A stretch of 64,000 nt of DNA from Actinomycetes bacterium (GTDB taxonomy: Bacteria > Actinomycetota > Thermoleophilia > Gaiellales > Gaiellaceae): the NCBI GenBank assembly GCA_026708005.1, contig JAPOVR010000039.1:1-64000 (forward strand), read 5' to 3'. The translations under genes were made by a program, and so were the position numbers. The notes below the pieces were generated by a model. It ran no database searches. It saw only the letters and a list, made by a program, of their open reading frames with translations, and was not told the origin of the DNA. This document shows, piece after piece, positions 15,396 through 23,519 of this stretch. Every line of letters starts with the position of its first letter. The stretch's first letter is position 1.

Positions 15396-17138
15396 TCATG
15401 ACGCGTGAAAAGGCCGCCGGTGCCGTGGCCTGAGCGCCTGGACTTCCTGCCACGGCAGCGTGTTGATCACGTTCGCAGGGGCAAGCCAGGCCCGCCGCGC
15501 TTGGCTCACGGCGAAGTCGCTGTAGGCGAGCCCTCCCACCGAGTGCGCGTCGCTCGAGACAAGGATCGAGACGCCCGCCGCTGCGGCCGCGCGGGCAGAA
15601 ACGTCCCGCAGATCGAGCCGGTCTGGCTGCCCGTTGATCTCAAGACAGGTTCCGGTTGCCGCAGCCCGCTCGAAGATGACATCGAGATCGAGAGCGTACG
15701 ATGCGCGGCGGCCCAGCTTCCGGCCGGTCAGATGGCCGATGCAGTCCACGGCAGGATGGTCGATCGCAGCGAGAATGCGCCGCGTGAGCCGGTCGTGGCC
15801 ATCGCCGAAGCCCGAATGGACGGAGGCGACAACCCAGTCGCGAGCCTCAACGTCCGCGTCGGCCAGGTCGAGCGAGCCATCAGCCCTAATGTCCACCTCC
15901 ACGCCCGACAGCACCCGCAGTCCCGAGATCCGTCCGTCGAGCTCGGCCAGCGCCGCGGCTTGCTCGTCGATCCGGCCACCCCGAAGCCTGCGCGCGTGGT
16001 CGCACACCGCGATGTACCGCAACCCCCGCGCCTTGGCCGCCAGCGCCATCTGCTCAATCGTTGTGCGTCCATCAGACCAGTCGCTGTGCAGGTGCAGGTC
16101 GCCGCGCAGGTCGTCCGGCGTGACGAGTGGCGGCAGCTCGCCGCTACGGGCGGCCTCAAGCTCGCCCATGTTCTCGCGCAGCTCGGGAGGAATCCACGCG
16201 TATCCCAGGTGCTCGTAGAGCTCCTCCTCGGTCTCCATCGCAGCGGTCTCGCCCGTGTCCACGACCTGAACGCCCCACTCCGAGACCGAGAGCCCGCTGC
16301 GCACCGCCTCCTCCCGCAGCGCGACATTGTGTTCCTTCGAGCCCGTGAAGTGCTGGAGGAGGTTTCCGTAGTTCTCGGGTGGAACCACCCGCAGATCTAC
16401 CGGGAGGCCGTCCTCGGACATCACCGAGGCCTTCGTGTCCCCGCGGGCCGTGACCTCAGCAACCCACGGTAGATCGACAAGGTGATCGACGAGAGCTCGA
16501 GGGTTGGCGGAGGTCGCGATGACATCGACATCACGCACGGTCTCGCATCGGCGCCGGACGCTTCCCGCCTCAGACACGCGGTCGCTGGCTGGGTGGCACT
16601 CGAGCTCGTGCACGAGGTCCGTCACGAGCGGCAGGGCGCGGCCGAGCAGGGTTCCGCGCGCCTCGACGTGCGGGTCTGGCCGAGCGAGCGCTGCGAGAAT
16701 TTTCGCTTCGCTCCGGGCTCCAAGCCCCGGGAGCTGCTGAAGCTCGTGCGCCTGGGCTGCGCGACGGAGCTCCTCGATCGACGTCACGCCGAGCGAGCGC
16801 CACAGCTGGTGCGCCCGCTTCGGTCCCAGACCCGGCACACGCATGACCTCGACCAGGCTCAGCGGAACACGGTCACGGATCTTCTTGAGCGCTGCGAGAT
16901 CACCAGTCTGGACAAACTCGATGATCTTTGCCTCGATCGTTGCTCCGATCCCATCGAGCCGAGTTGCCTTGCCGGCGAGCGCCAGCTGCGCAACCGGCGT
17001 CGCGCAGCCACGGATGCGCTCGGCGGCTCGGCGATACGCGGCGAGCCGAAACCGATCGGCACCGTCGAGCTCCATCAGATCGGCCAAGAGCTCGAACGCA
17101 GCCGCGAGCTCATCGTTACGAGGCAGGCTGCTTCTCAC
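15396..17138 (-). CDS. polX: DNA polymerase/3'-5' exonuclease PolX
   Basis: A 580-residue family X repair polymerase fused to a PHP phosphoesterase domain, used in gap filling during base excision repair. Helix-hairpin-helix motifs include VPGLGPKRA and LPGLGARSEA. The nucleotidyltransferase site is GSVRRRCETVRDVDV near residue 200, with a further Asp in LPVDLRV. The PHP domain starts with GDLHLHSDWSDG near 345 and ends with SSDAHS. The usual TDHS strand reads CDHAR. GTG 17138 is chosen because it gives the family length and a -10 box ends exactly 6 bases before it. The gene is divergent from the glycosyltransferase with only 17 bases between starts. Confidence 0.88.
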   Translation of the reverse strand: MRSSLPRNDELAAAFELLADLMELDGADRFRLAAYRRAAERIRGCATPVAQLALAGKATRLDGIGATIEAKIIEFVQTGDLAALKKIRDRVPLSLVEVMRVPGLGPKRAHQLWRSLGVTSIEELRRAAQAHELQQLPGLGARSEAKILAALARPDPHVEARGTLLGRALPLVTDLVHELECHPASDRVSEAGSVRRRCETVRDVDVIATSANPRALVDHLVDLPWVAEVTARGDTKASVMSEDGLPVDLRVVPPENYGNLLQHFTGSKEHNVALREEAVRSGLSVSEWGVQVVDTGETAAMETEEELYEHLGYAWIPPELRENMGELEAARSGELPPLVTPDDLRGDLHLHSDWSDGRTTIEQMALAAKARGLRYIAVCDHARRLRGGRIDEQAAALAELDGRISGLRVLSGVEVDIRADGSLDLADADVEARDWVVASVHSGFGDGHDRLTRRILAAIDHPAVDCIGHLTGRKLGRRASYALDLDVIFERAAATGTCLEINGQPDRLDLRDVSARAAAAAGVSILVSSDAHSVGGLAYSDFAVSQARRAWLAPANVINTLPWQEVQALRPRHRRPFHAS

Positions 17139-17144
17139 CCCGCG

Positions 17145-17150
17145 ATCATA
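17145..17150 (-). promoter_or_regulatory. -10 box (TATGAT) of polX, leaderless
   Basis: TATGAT on the minus strand is followed by exactly 6 bases and then the polX GTG. This places the transcription start on the start codon. Confidence 0.55.
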
Positions 17151-17155
17151 GGCTC

Positions 17156-18265
17156 GTGCTCGTCGTGTGCCTGCCGACCTACAACGAGCGGGAGAACCTC
17201 GCGCCGATGGTCGACGCCCTCGACACCCAGCTTGCCCGGCTCGGCGAGCCTGGCCGCATCCTAGTAGTTGATGACGCCTCCCCCGACGGAACTGGGCGGC
17301 TTGCCGACGAGCTTCAGACACAACACCCGCGCCTGAGTGTGCTGCATCGATCCCACAGGAGAGGAATCGGCCCCGCGTACGCCGCCGCGTTCACGCGAGC
17401 GCTGGCACTCGGTGCTGATCTCGTCGTCCAGATGGACTGCGATTTCTCACATAGCCCGGAAGACGTCCCGCGCCTCGTCCGCGAAACAGCCAATGCCGAC
17501 CTCGTCATCGGCTCACGATATGCGCGCGGCGGCACGATCCATGGCTGGAGGCCAGCGCGTCGTGCGGTCAGCAGAGCCGGCTGTGCCTACAGCCGGGCGC
17601 TCCTCGGCGCCCCCGTGCGTGATCTCACGAGCGGCTTCAAGTGCTTCCACCGAGCCGTGCTCGAAAGCGTCGACTTCGAGCGTGTTACCGGTCAGGGCTA
17701 TGCGTTCCAGATCGAGTTGACGTATCGGGCGTTGCGCTCGGGTTTCCGGGTGTCCGAGGTCCCGATCGTCTTCGAGGAGCGAGCCGCCGGCCGGTCGAAG
17801 ATGTCGATTGGCCTCGCCGGCGAGGCACTCCTGCACGTGCCGAAGCTGAGGCTCGCCCACCCCCCCGCACACCCCGGCCGGATGACAAGCAGCGCTCGGA
17901 TGACAAGCAGCGCTGGGTATACTCGCCCCATGTCTGAGCTTCAGGACGTCACCGACAAGACCTTCGAAGACGAGGTCATCAACTCCACCAGCCCGGTCGT
18001 TGTCGACTTCTGGGCGCCGTGGTGCGGCCCCTGCAGGGCAGTTGCCCCAATTCTCCAGGAGATGGCCGGCGAGCACGGGAACGTCAAGTTCCGCAAGCTG
18101 AACGTCGACGAGAACCAGCGCACGGCAGTTCAGTTCAACGTCCTCTCGATTCCCACCGTCATCCTCTTCGAAGGCGGAGAGGCCAAGGAGGCGGTGGTGG
18201 GCGCGCGACCAAAGAGCCACTTCGAGAAGGTCTGGGCCAACTGGCTCGACGGCCAAGCCGCCTAG
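17156..18265 (+). CDS. Polyprenol-phosphate mannosyltransferase-like domain running in frame into thioredoxin
   Basis: One uninterrupted frame of 369 residues. Residues 1-245 are a GT2 glycosyltransferase of the dolichol/polyprenol-phosphate mannose synthase type: CLPTYNERENL, VVDDASPDGTG near 40, the metal site MDCDFSHSPEDV near 95, and DLTSGFKCFHR near 155. It should transfer mannose from GDP-mannose to a lipid carrier at the membrane. No stop codon follows. A 13-residue stretch made of two RMTSSA units leads straight to the methionine of a full thioredoxin (residue 259). The linker is an exact 18-bp duplication. A strong internal promoter before the thioredoxin ATG means thioredoxin is probably also made alone. 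GTG 17156 is the likely start, although it leaves little room from polX. Confidence 0.7.
   Translation: MLVVCLPTYNERENLAPMVDALDTQLARLGEPGRILVVDDASPDGTGRLADELQTQHPRLSVLHRSHRRGIGPAYAAAFTRALALGADLVVQMDCDFSHSPEDVPRLVRETANADLVIGSRYARGGTIHGWRPARRAVSRAGCAYSRALLGAPVRDLTSGFKCFHRAVLESVDFERVTGQGYAFQIELTYRALRSGFRVSEVPIVFEERAAGRSKMSIGLAGEALLHVPKLRLAHPPAHPGRMTSSARMTSSAGYTRPMSELQDVTDKTFEDEVINSTSPVVVDFWAPWCGPCRAVAPILQEMAGEHGNVKFRKLNVDENQRTAVQFNVLSIPTVILFEGGEAKEAVVGARPKSHFEKVWANWLDGQAA
17879..17914 (+). repeat. Exact 18-bp tandem duplication in the mannosyltransferase-thioredoxin linker
   Basis: CGGATGACAAGCAGCGCT occurs twice head to tail. Because 18 is a multiple of three, the reading frame stays open across the junction and encodes a duplicated RMTSSA. 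Confidence 0.9.
17918..17923 (+). promoter_or_regulatory. -10 box (TATACT) of trxA, leaderless
   Basis: TATACT is followed by 6 bases and then the thioredoxin ATG at 17930. Transcription should begin on the start codon, giving an independent leaderless trxA message from inside the upstream frame. Confidence 0.65.
17930..18265 (+). CDS. trxA: Thioredoxin
   Basis: A 111-residue thioredoxin with the redox site WAPWCGPCRAVAP near residue 31 and the cis-proline loop in SIPTVILF near 76. It reduces disulfides in cytoplasmic proteins and is normally recycled by thioredoxin reductase, which is not in this window. The length and fold are complete starting from the ATG at 17930, directly behind a TATACT -10 box. 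The same frame continues upstream into the mannosyltransferase without a stop, so a fused form is also possible. Confidence 0.93.
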   Translation: MSELQDVTDKTFEDEVINSTSPVVVDFWAPWCGPCRAVAPILQEMAGEHGNVKFRKLNVDENQRTAVQFNVLSIPTVILFEGGEAKEAVVGARPKSHFEKVWANWLDGQAA

Positions 18266-18632
18266 CAGGAGATTCTCAGCACGTCGCCCCTTCGAGATCT
18301 CCTCGGAGGCTGGAGATGGAGAGCCCGCCGGTCTTGCGGAGGGCCTGCGCAAGCTCGGCCGGCAGGGCGCGGCGGCGCCAGCACGGCTGATCGATCCCGG
18401 ACTCTTCGCTCACGGGGACGGTGGAGATCGAAGCGCGACTGAGAGAGAAGAGGCGCGTAGCGCCCTCCGCGCGCGGTAGCAGCCCCGGGCGTTGGCGGCA
18501 GCCTCGTCGCGGCAGCCGACCAGCGGCGCACGCTGACCTTCCCCGCGCAACAGCTGCCCGCCAGAGGCGCAACCGCAGCATCGCCCTCCGGACCAAGCTT
18601 CGGGCAGCCCGGCAGGAGACAGCCCAGCGGCA
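18266..18632. other. Non-coding spacer downstream of trxA
   Basis: No gene was recognised between trxA and the dispersed element copy. Frames here are short and lack family features. The stretch lies between two converging genes. Confidence 0.45.
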
Positions 18633-18738
18633 TTGGCACAGCTAGCGGAATTGTCACAGTCTCGTGACGCTTCTGTGACACCTCGCGGGAAAGTCGTGCG
18701 CTCTGCTGAGCTACCCTCCCGCGGGTGGTGGGTGGGAG
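18633..18738 (-). repeat. Dispersed intergenic element, copy d
   Basis: On the minus strand: CTCCCACCCACC, then GCGGGAGGGTAGC, GACTTTCCC, and phased repeats GTGTCACAGA, GCGTCACGAG, CTGTGACAAT and an extra TGTGCCAAT. The terminal CTCCC/GGGAG stem differs from the CCCCC/GGGGG of copy a in a compensatory way (T-A replacing C-G). On the plus strand TACCCT lies at 18712-18717, 18 bases after GGAAAG. It lies between the converging trxA and thiL. Confidence 0.75.
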
Positions 18739-18885
18739 GCGGGCAGTACCTCATGGCGACCGGGGCCAGGCCGCCCTCGCGGCCGCAAGTCTCCAGGCTG
18801 GCAGCACCCCCCGTTGAGGCGGTCGCGACGAGAGTGCCGCGTCGCTTCCGCCACCAAGCCTTGACCCAGCCAGCCCAGGCCGGCA

Positions 18886-18925
18886 GACTCAGCTGCCGCA
18901 GCCGCGACTCAGCTGCCGCAGCCGC
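18886..18925 (-). repeat. Exact 20-bp tandem duplication at the 3' end of thiL
   Basis: GACTCAGCTGCCGCAGCCGC occurs twice in tandem. The thiL stop codon (18909-18911) lies in the inner copy, so the last four codons and the stop were duplicated outside the gene. The protein end is unaffected. Confidence 0.85.
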
Positions 18926-19796
18926 TGAAGTGCTCGAACCCGCGAGCCTCGTAAGGCTCGCCGCCCAGCAGGAGCCGCGCGCCCGACCCCGGCAGGCAAC
19001 GACCGATCACCGGCAGGTCCATCGCGTCGGCCGCGGCAGCGGTCAGTGCCGCGAGCAGCTCGTAGTCCTCGCCCCGGGTCCAGAGCGACTCGTCGGTGAG
19101 CTCGGTGATGCGTGGGTGCTTCGGGACGAGCTCAACGTCGATCTCGACCGCACATGACGACTGGTCGGCGATGTGTCCGGCGTCGATCACAAGACCGTCT
19201 GAGAGGTCGACCATGGCGTGCGCCACCGCGGCGAGCCGCTTCCCCTCGGCAAGGCGCAACGGCGGGCGGCGGTGCGCAGCGACCAGCTCCTCGAACCCCG
19301 TCAGGCCCCGCTCGAGCACCCAGAGGCCCGCGGCCGCCGCGCCGAGCGGCCCGGTCACGACCAGTACGTCGCCCGGCAGGGCGCCGCCGCGGCCGGGAAC
19401 GCGCTCGCTGTTCCCCACCGCCGTCACCGCGACCGAGACGCTCTCTGCAGCAACCGTGTCGCCCCCGCGGACGGGCACGCCTGGCTCGTTCAGGCCGGAG
19501 TACACCTCGAGCACGGCGGCGAGCTCTAGGTCAGCCGGCGCTGAGAGAACGACGAACAGAGCGGTCGGTTCGGCCCCCGCCGCGGCTAGGTCGCTGAGGT
19601 TCACCGCCGCGGCCTTGTAGCCGAGATCCCGCCAGCCGGTCCAGCCGCGCCTGAAGTGCACGTCCTCGGCGAGCGCGTCTGCTGTCACCACCAGCCCGTC
19701 GCCGAGCACGGCGACATCGTCGCCGATCGGCCCCGCGAGGCCCCTGCTCTCGAGCTCCCTCAGGAGCCCGCGCTCACCGAGTTCCCTGAGCAGCAA
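18909..19796 (-). CDS. thiL: Thiamine-monophosphate kinase
   Basis: About 295 residues of the ThiL/PurM-like ATP-binding family, catalysing the last step to thiamine pyrophosphate. It shows the IGDDVAVL metal/ATP strand near the N-terminus, TADALAEDVHF, AAVNLSDLAAAGAEP, the glycine-rich GDVLVVTGPLGAAAAG, and DLSDGLVIDA. No ATG or GTG is suitably placed. TTG 19796 (or 19802) gives the usual N-terminus and overlaps the end of thiD by about 23 bases, implying coupling. The tail GCGS coincides with a 20-bp DNA duplication. Confidence 0.88.
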   Translation of the reverse strand: MLLRELGERGLLRELESRGLAGPIGDDVAVLGDGLVVTADALAEDVHFRRGWTGWRDLGYKAAAVNLSDLAAAGAEPTALFVVLSAPADLELAAVLEVYSGLNEPGVPVRGGDTVAAESVSVAVTAVGNSERVPGRGGALPGDVLVVTGPLGAAAAGLWVLERGLTGFEELVAAHRRPPLRLAEGKRLAAVAHAMVDLSDGLVIDAGHIADQSSCAVEIDVELVPKHPRITELTDESLWTRGEDYELLAALTAAAADAMDLPVIGRCLPGSGARLLLGGEPYEARGFEHFSGCGS

Positions 19797-20574
19797 GGCC
19801 AAACACGTCCACAGGTCCTTCGCCCGAGCCGAGGTGGACCAGCCCATCACGGACGGCTCGGGACGCCACCTCCGCCGCGCCGCGCGCGGCAGCCTCAAGC
19901 GGATTGCCCTTCGCCAGGAGAGCCGTCAGGCTCGCCGAGTGGGTGCAGCCTGCGCCGTGGGTGGCGGTGGTCGAATACCGCTGCACGGGGATCGGCACAT
20001 GCCGGTCGCCGTCGAAGAGCCAGTCGACGGCCTCGCTGCCATGCCCACCCGTCACGACCACAGCGGCCGGGCCAAGATCGAAGATCCTCTCGCTCAGCTC
20101 ACGTCGATCGGCATCGTCGGAGTAGGGAACACCGGCCAAGGTGCATGCCTCGCGTAAGTTGGGCGTCACGACCGTGGCCAGCGGGAAGACGTTCCCGACG
20201 AGTGCTCCGACGGCTGCACCCTGGATCAGCTGCGCCCCCGACGCTGCCGCAAAGACAGGATCGACAACGAGCTGCACGGGCTGCTCCTGCCCGCCGAGGA
20301 ACTCCGCAACGGTCGTGACGATGGCTTCCGAGAAGAGCATGCCGGTCTTGACGGCATCGACGCCGATATCGGAGAAGACCGCCTCAAGCTCGGCCCGCAC
20401 AAACTCTGGAGAAGCCTCTGTGATCCCGGTCACGCCCACGGTGTTCTGCGCCGTCAGCGCAACGACTACGCTCATCCCGTGGCAGCCCAGGCTCGCAAAG
20501 GCCTTCAGATCAGCCTGGATGCCGGCGCCGCCGCCCGAGTCAGAGCCGGCGATCGTAAGGCAGCGGGGCACCAT
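19774..20574 (-). CDS. thiD: Hydroxymethylpyrimidine/phosphomethylpyrimidine kinase
   Basis: A 266-residue ribokinase-fold enzyme that phosphorylates HMP and HMP-P for thiamine synthesis. [19 protein letters not shown] at the N-terminus and [15 protein letters not shown] in the second half are diagnostic. Near the C-terminus [10 protein letters not shown] holds the anion hole and catalytic-base region, where many relatives have HGTGCT followed by a Ser. It starts at ATG 20574 with a TAACGT -10-like box 9 bases upstream and overlaps thiL. It is divergent from the helicase gene. I see no TPP riboswitch in the 63-base divergent spacer. Confidence 0.92.
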   Translation of the reverse strand: MVPRCLTIAGSDSGGGAGIQADLKAFASLGCHGMSVVVALTAQNTVGVTGITEASPEFVRAELEAVFSDIGVDAVKTGMLFSEAIVTTVAEFLGGQEQPVQLVVDPVFAAASGAQLIQGAAVGALVGNVFPLATVVTPNLREACTLAGVPYSDDADRRELSERIFDLGPAAVVVTGGHGSEAVDWLFDGDRHVPIPVQRYSTTATHGAGCTHSASLTALLAKGNPLEAAARGAAEVASRAVRDGLVHLGSGEGPVDVFGLAAQGTR

Positions 20575-20625
20575 GGCCAGGCAACGTTAGTTGACGTATC
20601 AGGCCCCGGTGGGCAGACTGGGAAC

Positions 20626-20631
20626 TACGAT
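20626..20631 (+). promoter_or_regulatory. -10 box (TACGAT) of the helicase gene, leaderless
   Basis: TACGAT is followed by 6 bases and then GTG 20638, the helicase start, so transcription should begin on the start codon. Confidence 0.5.
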
Positions 20632-20637
20632 TGAAGC

Positions 20638-22884
20638 GTGCCACCGGACGCGCCTTGGGAGAGCCTGCTGCGGTGTCCCCAGGTCGCTTATCGGGAGACC
20701 ATCCCCGCAAGCAAGGCCTGCGCTGAGCCCGTCCCAGCCGACCTGCACCCGAGCGTCTCTGATGCGCTCCGCCGGGCCGGGATCGACGCGCTGTTCACCC
20801 ACCAAGCCGAGGCGCTCGCGCTCGCCAGCCGCGGTCAGCACGTCATCGTCTCGACCGGCACCGCCAGCGGCAAGAGCCTCGCGTTCAACCTGCCCGTCCT
20901 CGATGCGATCGCCCGAGACGCACGAGCCCGAGCCCTGTACGTCTACCCAACCAAGGCGCTGGCGCAGGATCAGGCGCGGTCGCTCGCGCGCCTCGGCGTG
21001 CCAGGGTTGCGCGCCGCGATCTACGACGGCGACACCGATCCCGCACACCGCCGGGAGCTGCGCCGTCACGCCAACGTCGTCCTCACGAACCCTGACATGC
21101 TCCACATGGGCTTGCTTCCCCACCACGACCGTTGGGCGGATTTCCTCGCCGACCTCCGCTTTATCGTCATCGACGAGGCGCATGTCTACCGGGGGGTCTT
21201 CGGCTCGCACGTCGGCAACGTCATCCGGCGGCTGCGGCGGCTCGCGGCGATCTACCGTGCGACGCCGCAGTTCCTCCTCGCCAGCGCCACGCTCGCCAAC
21301 CCCGGCGGCCTGGCGCAGGCGCTGACCGGGTTCGGCGCAGGAGTCGTCGGGCTCGACGGGGCTCCGCGCACCGAGCGCTCGGTCTGCCTGTGGAACCCCG
21401 AGCTCGTCGATCCGCAGCTTGGGCAGCGCGCCAGCGCAGTCGGCGACGCTGGCAGACTGCTCGCCGAGCTCGTCACCCGCGGGCTGCGAACGATCGTCTT
21501 CGCCAAGAGCCGGCAAGCCGCGGAGATCGTCCATCGCGTCGCCTGCGGCCGCCTTGACCACGAGCTTGCCGAGCGCCTCTCCCCGTATCGCGCCGGATAC
21601 ACGCCCGAGCAGCGCCGGGCCGTCGAGCGGCGGCTCGCCGACGGTCGGCTGCTCGGCGTGGCCGCAACCAGCGCGCTCGAGTTGGGAATCGACATCGGGC
21701 TGCTCGACTGCGCAATCTCGGTTGGATTTCCAGGAACCGTCGCAAGCCTGCACCAGCAGTGGGGACGGGCGGGGCGACAGCGAGGTGGCCTTGCGGTTCT
21801 CATCGCATCTGACGACGCGCTCGATCAGTTCTTCATGCGCGATCCGGCCTCGCTGCTGCGCCGCCCGGTCGAGGCAGCAATCCTCGATCACGGGAACCCT
21901 CGGATCCTGAAGGGCCACGTCATGGCCGCGGCGTTCGAGGCACCGATCAGCGACACAGACGCCGCCACGCTGGGCGCTGCCGCGCTCGGCCAAGCCGAGG
22001 CTCTAGCGGCCGCTGGCAGGCTGCGGAAGACCACAAACGGCTACGCCTGGGCCTCTCGCGAGTACCCGGCCGCCGGGGTCTCCCTTCGCGGCGGCGGCAC
22101 AGACGACGTCACGGTCGTCGAGACGGAGACCGGCAGCATCCTCGGGCTCGTCACGGTAACCCGGGCGCCCTCGACAGTCCACGAGGGAGCCGTCTACCTC
22201 CACCTCGGAGACGCCTACCGCGTGCTCTCGAGCGACGGCTCGATCGCGCTGGTCGAGCCGTTCAGCAGCGACTACTACACACAGACCAAACACGAGACGT
22301 CGACCACGATCTCCGAGACGGTGGAGACAGCAACGAAGCTCGGTGTCTCACTGGCTTTCGGGCACGTGTCGGTGACGGAGCAGGTCGTCGCCTACCAGAG
22401 GAGATCGCTGCGCGATGGATCGGTTCTCGGGACCCACGCGCTCGTTCTCCCGACGCAGACCTTCGAGACCGAGGCCGTGTGGTTCGTGCCGCCCGAGCCG
22501 ATGCTCGCAGGCCTGCACAAGCTCGTGCAGATCCTCGGGACGCTCCACGCCGCCGAGCACGCCCTGATCGCGCTGCTGCCCGCGTGGGCAATGTGCGATC
22601 GCTGGGATATCGGTGGCCTCTCGACGAACCTCCACCCGCAGACGGGCAGGCCGACCGTCTTCGTCTATGAGGGTCACCCCGGAGGCGTTGGCATCGCCCG
22701 GCGCGGCTTCGACGTCTTCGAGGGCTGGGTACGTGACACGGCAGCGCTTCTCACGGGCTGCCCGTGCCGGCAGGGTTGCCCATCGTGTGTGCAGTCACCG
22801 AAGTGCGGGAACCTCAACGAGCCGCTCGATAAGAACGGTGCGAGCGCGCTGCTGCGCTCGATGCTCGCGCACCAACGCGGCTAG
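20638..22884 (+). CDS. DEAD/DEAH-box helicase of the Hrq1/YprA family
   Basis: A 748-residue superfamily 2 helicase. Motif I is STGTASGKS (72-80), motif Ia YPTKALAQDQ, motif II IDEAHVYRG near 178 and motif III LASATLANP. The second RecA domain contains TSALELGIDIG and ends with QQWGRAGRQRGG. The C-terminal DUF1998-type zinc module has four cysteines in CPCRQGCPSCVQSPKCG near residue 715. Relatives unwind DNA in repair of damage and crosslinks; the bacterial proteins are less studied. The last 4 bases overlap the convergent LOG-like gene. Confidence 0.88.
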   Translation: MPPDAPWESLLRCPQVAYRETIPASKACAEPVPADLHPSVSDALRRAGIDALFTHQAEALALASRGQHVIVSTGTASGKSLAFNLPVLDAIARDARARALYVYPTKALAQDQARSLARLGVPGLRAAIYDGDTDPAHRRELRRHANVVLTNPDMLHMGLLPHHDRWADFLADLRFIVIDEAHVYRGVFGSHVGNVIRRLRRLAAIYRATPQFLLASATLANPGGLAQALTGFGAGVVGLDGAPRTERSVCLWNPELVDPQLGQRASAVGDAGRLLAELVTRGLRTIVFAKSRQAAEIVHRVACGRLDHELAERLSPYRAGYTPEQRRAVERRLADGRLLGVAATSALELGIDIGLLDCAISVGFPGTVASLHQQWGRAGRQRGGLAVLIASDDALDQFFMRDPASLLRRPVEAAILDHGNPRILKGHVMAAAFEAPISDTDAATLGAAALGQAEALAAAGRLRKTTNGYAWASREYPAAGVSLRGGGTDDVTVVETETGSILGLVTVTRAPSTVHEGAVYLHLGDAYRVLSSDGSIALVEPFSSDYYTQTKHETSTTISETVETATKLGVSLAFGHVSVTEQVVAYQRRSLRDGSVLGTHALVLPTQTFETEAVWFVPPEPMLAGLHKLVQILGTLHAAEHALIALLPAWAMCDRWDIGGLSTNLHPQTGRPTVFVYEGHPGGVGIARRGFDVFEGWVRDTAALLTGCPCRQGCPSCVQSPKCGNLNEPLDKNGASALLRSMLAHQRG

Positions 22885-23369
22885 AGAGCCGCAGGTCGGG
22901 AGGAGCCGTGCCTGGCGGCGGCCACGGCAAGCTCCACCGCCTCCTCGGGCGTGCTCGCGAGCGTCAGGCCCTCGTCCGGGGCAACCGGACTCATCGGCCC
23001 AAGCACAACCACGCGACGGCCGAGCTTTCGGGCAAGCGCGATCTCGGAAGCCGTGCCCCAGGCGCCGCCAACGGCGATCACCGCGTCGCCACTCGCGACG
23101 ACTGCTAGGTTCCGGGCATGGCCGACGCCGGTTGCGACGCACACGCTGACCCACGGGTTCGCCGCGGCGCGCGACTCCCCCGGAAGCACACCAACCGCGG
23201 TTCCGCCCTCGGTGGCCACGCCTCTCGAGACAGCGGCCATAACCCCGCCGAGGCCGCCGCACACAACAGTGCAACCCGAGCGAGCCAGGAGACGCCCAAC
23301 CTGCTCGGCCAGACGTTCAAGCTCTGGCGATGCCGTACCGGCACCGATCACCGAGACCTGCAGAGCCAC
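22881..23369 (-). CDS. LOG/SLOG-fold protein (TIGR00725-like)
   Basis: A 162-residue Rossmann-type protein. VSVIGAGTASPE at the start, CGGLGGVMAAVSRG near residue 38 and the nucleotide-binding VGGAWGTASEIALA near 102 mark the family related to LOG phosphoribohydrolases and DprA. The true LOG catalytic motif PGGxGTxxE is altered to VGGAWGTASE. Nucleotide binding or hydrolysis is likely, but the function is undetermined. It converges on the helicase gene with a 4-base overlap. Confidence 0.78.
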   Translation of the reverse strand: MALQVSVIGAGTASPELERLAEQVGRLLARSGCTVVCGGLGGVMAAVSRGVATEGGTAVGVLPGESRAAANPWVSVCVATGVGHARNLAVVASGDAVIAVGGAWGTASEIALARKLGRRVVVLGPMSPVAPDEGLTLASTPEEAVELAVAAARHGSSRPAAL

Positions 23370-23519
23370 GCCCCTGCGATCCTAGCGGCGAGCTGAGCGG
23401 ACACCTAGGGCCCAAGCGCTTGTCGGGGGCCTCGCCGGCGCCTCTGTGGCCCTGCGAGATCCTCTACCGTTCTTACCAGGAGACCCGCGCCAGCAGACGA
23501 ACAAGCAGGAGGTTCCGAT

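Noticed and set aside
16928-17155. N-terminal extension of the mannosyltransferase into polX
   Set aside because: The frame is open but antisense to conserved polX codons and has no GT2 features before residue CLPTYNE.
20575-20637. TPP riboswitch upstream of thiD
   Set aside because: The divergent spacer is only 63 bases and lacks the CTGAGA and ACCTGATC-type conserved elements.
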